Shown one piece after another: positions 62,988-64,000 of a stretch of DNA of 64,000 bases. This DNA comes from Galbibacter mesophilus. GTDB taxonomy: Bacteria; Bacteroidota; Bacteroidia; Flavobacteriales; Flavobacteriaceae. The DNA is taken from positions 1-64,000 of the forward strand of contig NZ_JAMQVC010000005.1 of the NCBI RefSeq assembly GCF_023721415.1, in the 5' to 3' direction. Each line of letters opens with the position of its first letter. The first letter of the stretch is position 1. The translations under genes were made by a program, and so were the position numbers. The notes below the pieces were generated by a model, which saw nothing but the letters and a program-made list of their open reading frames with translations, ran no database searches and was not told the origin of the DNA.

Positions 62988-64000
62988 TTATTCTTGTTGA
63001 TCATTTTGTTCTTCGGCATGTTTCCGTTCCAATTCCGCTTGAAATTCCTCCATTACCGGTTTTACCGTACTTTCAGGTAAGTCGGCTATTTTGATGTACA
63101 TAAGTCCGTCAACCGAATTATTAAAAAGTGGATCTACATTGAAAGCAACCACTCTTGCATTTTGCTTAATGTATTTTTTAATAAGTACTGGCAGTCTTAG
63201 GTTGCCCGGTTCTACTTCATCAATCATTCGGTCGAACTTGTTCAGGTCGGCTTCGGTTTCATCGAATACGAATTCTTTATCGGCATCTTTTAGTTTTACC
63301 TTGAACTCTTTTTTCGGACTGATATATTGGGCTACGTACGGATCCCAATAATGCGACTTCATGAATTCAATCATTAACGATTTAGAGAAGTTAGAGAATT
63401 GGTTGCTAATACTAACTCCTCCAATTAGGTATTTATGCTCTGGTCTGCGCAAAGTGGTGTGTACAATTCCTTTCCAAAGTAAAAACAACGGCATTGGTTT
63501 TTGCTGATAATCGCTTACAATAAAAGCGCGTCCCATTTCTATGGATTCGCTCATCATTTTATACAGCTCCGGCTCAAATTTAAAAAGGTCTTGCAGATAA
63601 AATCCATCAATGCCTCGGGTTTTGAAAATGTCAGCGCCCATTCCCATACGATAAGCCCCTACAATCGCCTTGGCTTCACTATCCCATAGAAAAAGGTGGT
63701 GGTAATATTCATCAAATTCATCAATATCAATGGCTTGATTGGTGCCTTCCCCAACTTCCCGAAAGGTTATTTCCCGAAGTCGGCCAATTTCCCGAAGGAT
63801 GTAAGGCATTTTTTTAGCCTTCGCTAAGAATACTTCGTAGTTTTTGCTTTCCAGAAGTCGTAAATCGTTTTCTCTTAATTCATCTACCTCCTTTTCCATA
63901 AGCTCTTTACTTACGGGTGTGATAATTTCTTTTGGGGAGCGTGGAAATTTAAAGCTGGTAGGAACTTTATCAAAAAGTCGTCCTTTTTCAAAAACATTAG
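62988..64000 (-). CDS. Acyltransferase with GNAT/OlsB-like C-terminal half, N-terminus beyond right edge (partial)
   Basis: The frame is open from the stop at 62988 to the last base. The Met at 63899 is not needed as a start, because the residues upstream (FKFPRSPKEIITPVSKELME) look protein-coding. The visible 337 residues contain a hemolysin/OlsB-type N-acyltransferase domain: REIGRLREITFREVGEGTNQ, YYHHLFLWD, AYRMGMGADI and SIEMGRAFIVSDYQ. Related Flavobacteriaceae proteins carry an N-terminal lyso-lipid O-acyltransferase (PlsC-type) domain and make ornithine or glycine aminolipids. Whether that domain is present here needs the sequence beyond the edge. Confidence 0.85.
   Translation of the reverse strand, partial: NVFEKGRLFDKVPTSFKFPRSPKEIITPVSKELMEKEVDELRENDLRLLESKNYEVFLAKAKKMPYILREIGRLREITFREVGEGTNQAIDIDEFDEYYHHLFLWDSEAKAIVGAYRMGMGADIFKTRGIDGFYLQDLFKFEPELYKMMSESIEMGRAFIVSDYQQKPMPLFLLWKGIVHTTLRRPEHKYLIGGVSISNQFSNFSKSLMIEFMKSHYWDPYVAQYISPKKEFKVKLKDADKEFVFDETEADLNKFDRMIDEVEPGNLRLPVLIKKYIKQNARVVAFNVDPLFNNSVDGLMYIKIADLPESTVKPVMEEFQAELERKHAEEQNDQQE

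Overview
The window is chromosomal DNA from a member of the Bacteroidota, most likely a marine or aquatic Flavobacteriaceae. The evidence is the low GC content, the many TAnnTTTG -7 promoter elements (the Bacteroidota sigma factor signature), a fused ccoN-ccoO cytochrome oxidase gene, Rho with a long basic insertion, secreted proteins rich in thrombospondin type 3 repeats, and families such as GSCFA, DUF4136, DUF4230, DUF4286, DUF4293 and DUF5522. No rRNA, insertion sequence, phage gene or CRISPR array was seen. One tRNA gene (Thr, anticodon TGT) is present.

Layout. 1-11152: four secreted or surface proteins on the minus strand. One is a repeat-rich fibre-like protein cut by the left edge. 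The other three are multidomain proteins sharing an unusual C-terminal tail, with prfC inserted between them. 11403-16825: sppA, a queuosine-precursor transporter and an AsmA-like protein. 16909-27803: a microaerobic respiration block with hemN, then, on the minus strand, ccoI, ccoS, ccoNO, ccoQ, ccoP, ccoG, ccoH and a SafE/UreH-like membrane protein, and finally an fnr-type regulator. 27808-29990: catalase with an ankyrin-repeat partner. 30388-35746: cold shock protein, ribosomal protein bS21, purE, an M3 peptidase, GSCFA and DUF4230 proteins. 35753-42352: a lipoprotein, aromatic amino acid hydroxylase, a DUF4136 lipoprotein, and hutU with a small DUF5522 gene. 42672-54194: mostly housekeeping genes (ACC-deaminase-like enzyme, glucosaminidase, hemL, rho, BCCT transporter, MscS channel, idi, 6-carboxytetrahydropterin synthase, manA). 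54284-57234: tRNA-Thr followed by a repeat-rich stretch, a TPR protein and a perfect heptanucleotide array. 57235-64000: DUF4286, rsmA, mgtE, a hydroxyacid dehydrogenase, small proteins, arsR, and the C-terminal half of an acyltransferase that runs off the right edge.

How the genes work together. The clearest functional unit is the cbb3 oxidase region. ccoI, the ccoS-NO-Q-P operon and hemN each carry a TGAY-N4-RTCA palindrome. In each case its centre lies exactly 29.5 bp from the first base of the -7 element, where a class II activator of the FNR family would sit. The fnr-type gene itself lies in the middle of the block. This reads as a compact low-oxygen regulon.

The most unusual non-coding material is repetitive. 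There are two indel-free, diverged arrays with an exact 21-bp period, 18 perfect copies of a 7-mer ending directly at a start codon, a 121-bp tandem duplication that includes the 3' end of tRNA-Thr, and several dispersed palindromic elements. The best protein-level novelty is the 14-residue C-terminal tail shared by three secreted proteins, a candidate sorting or anchoring signal.
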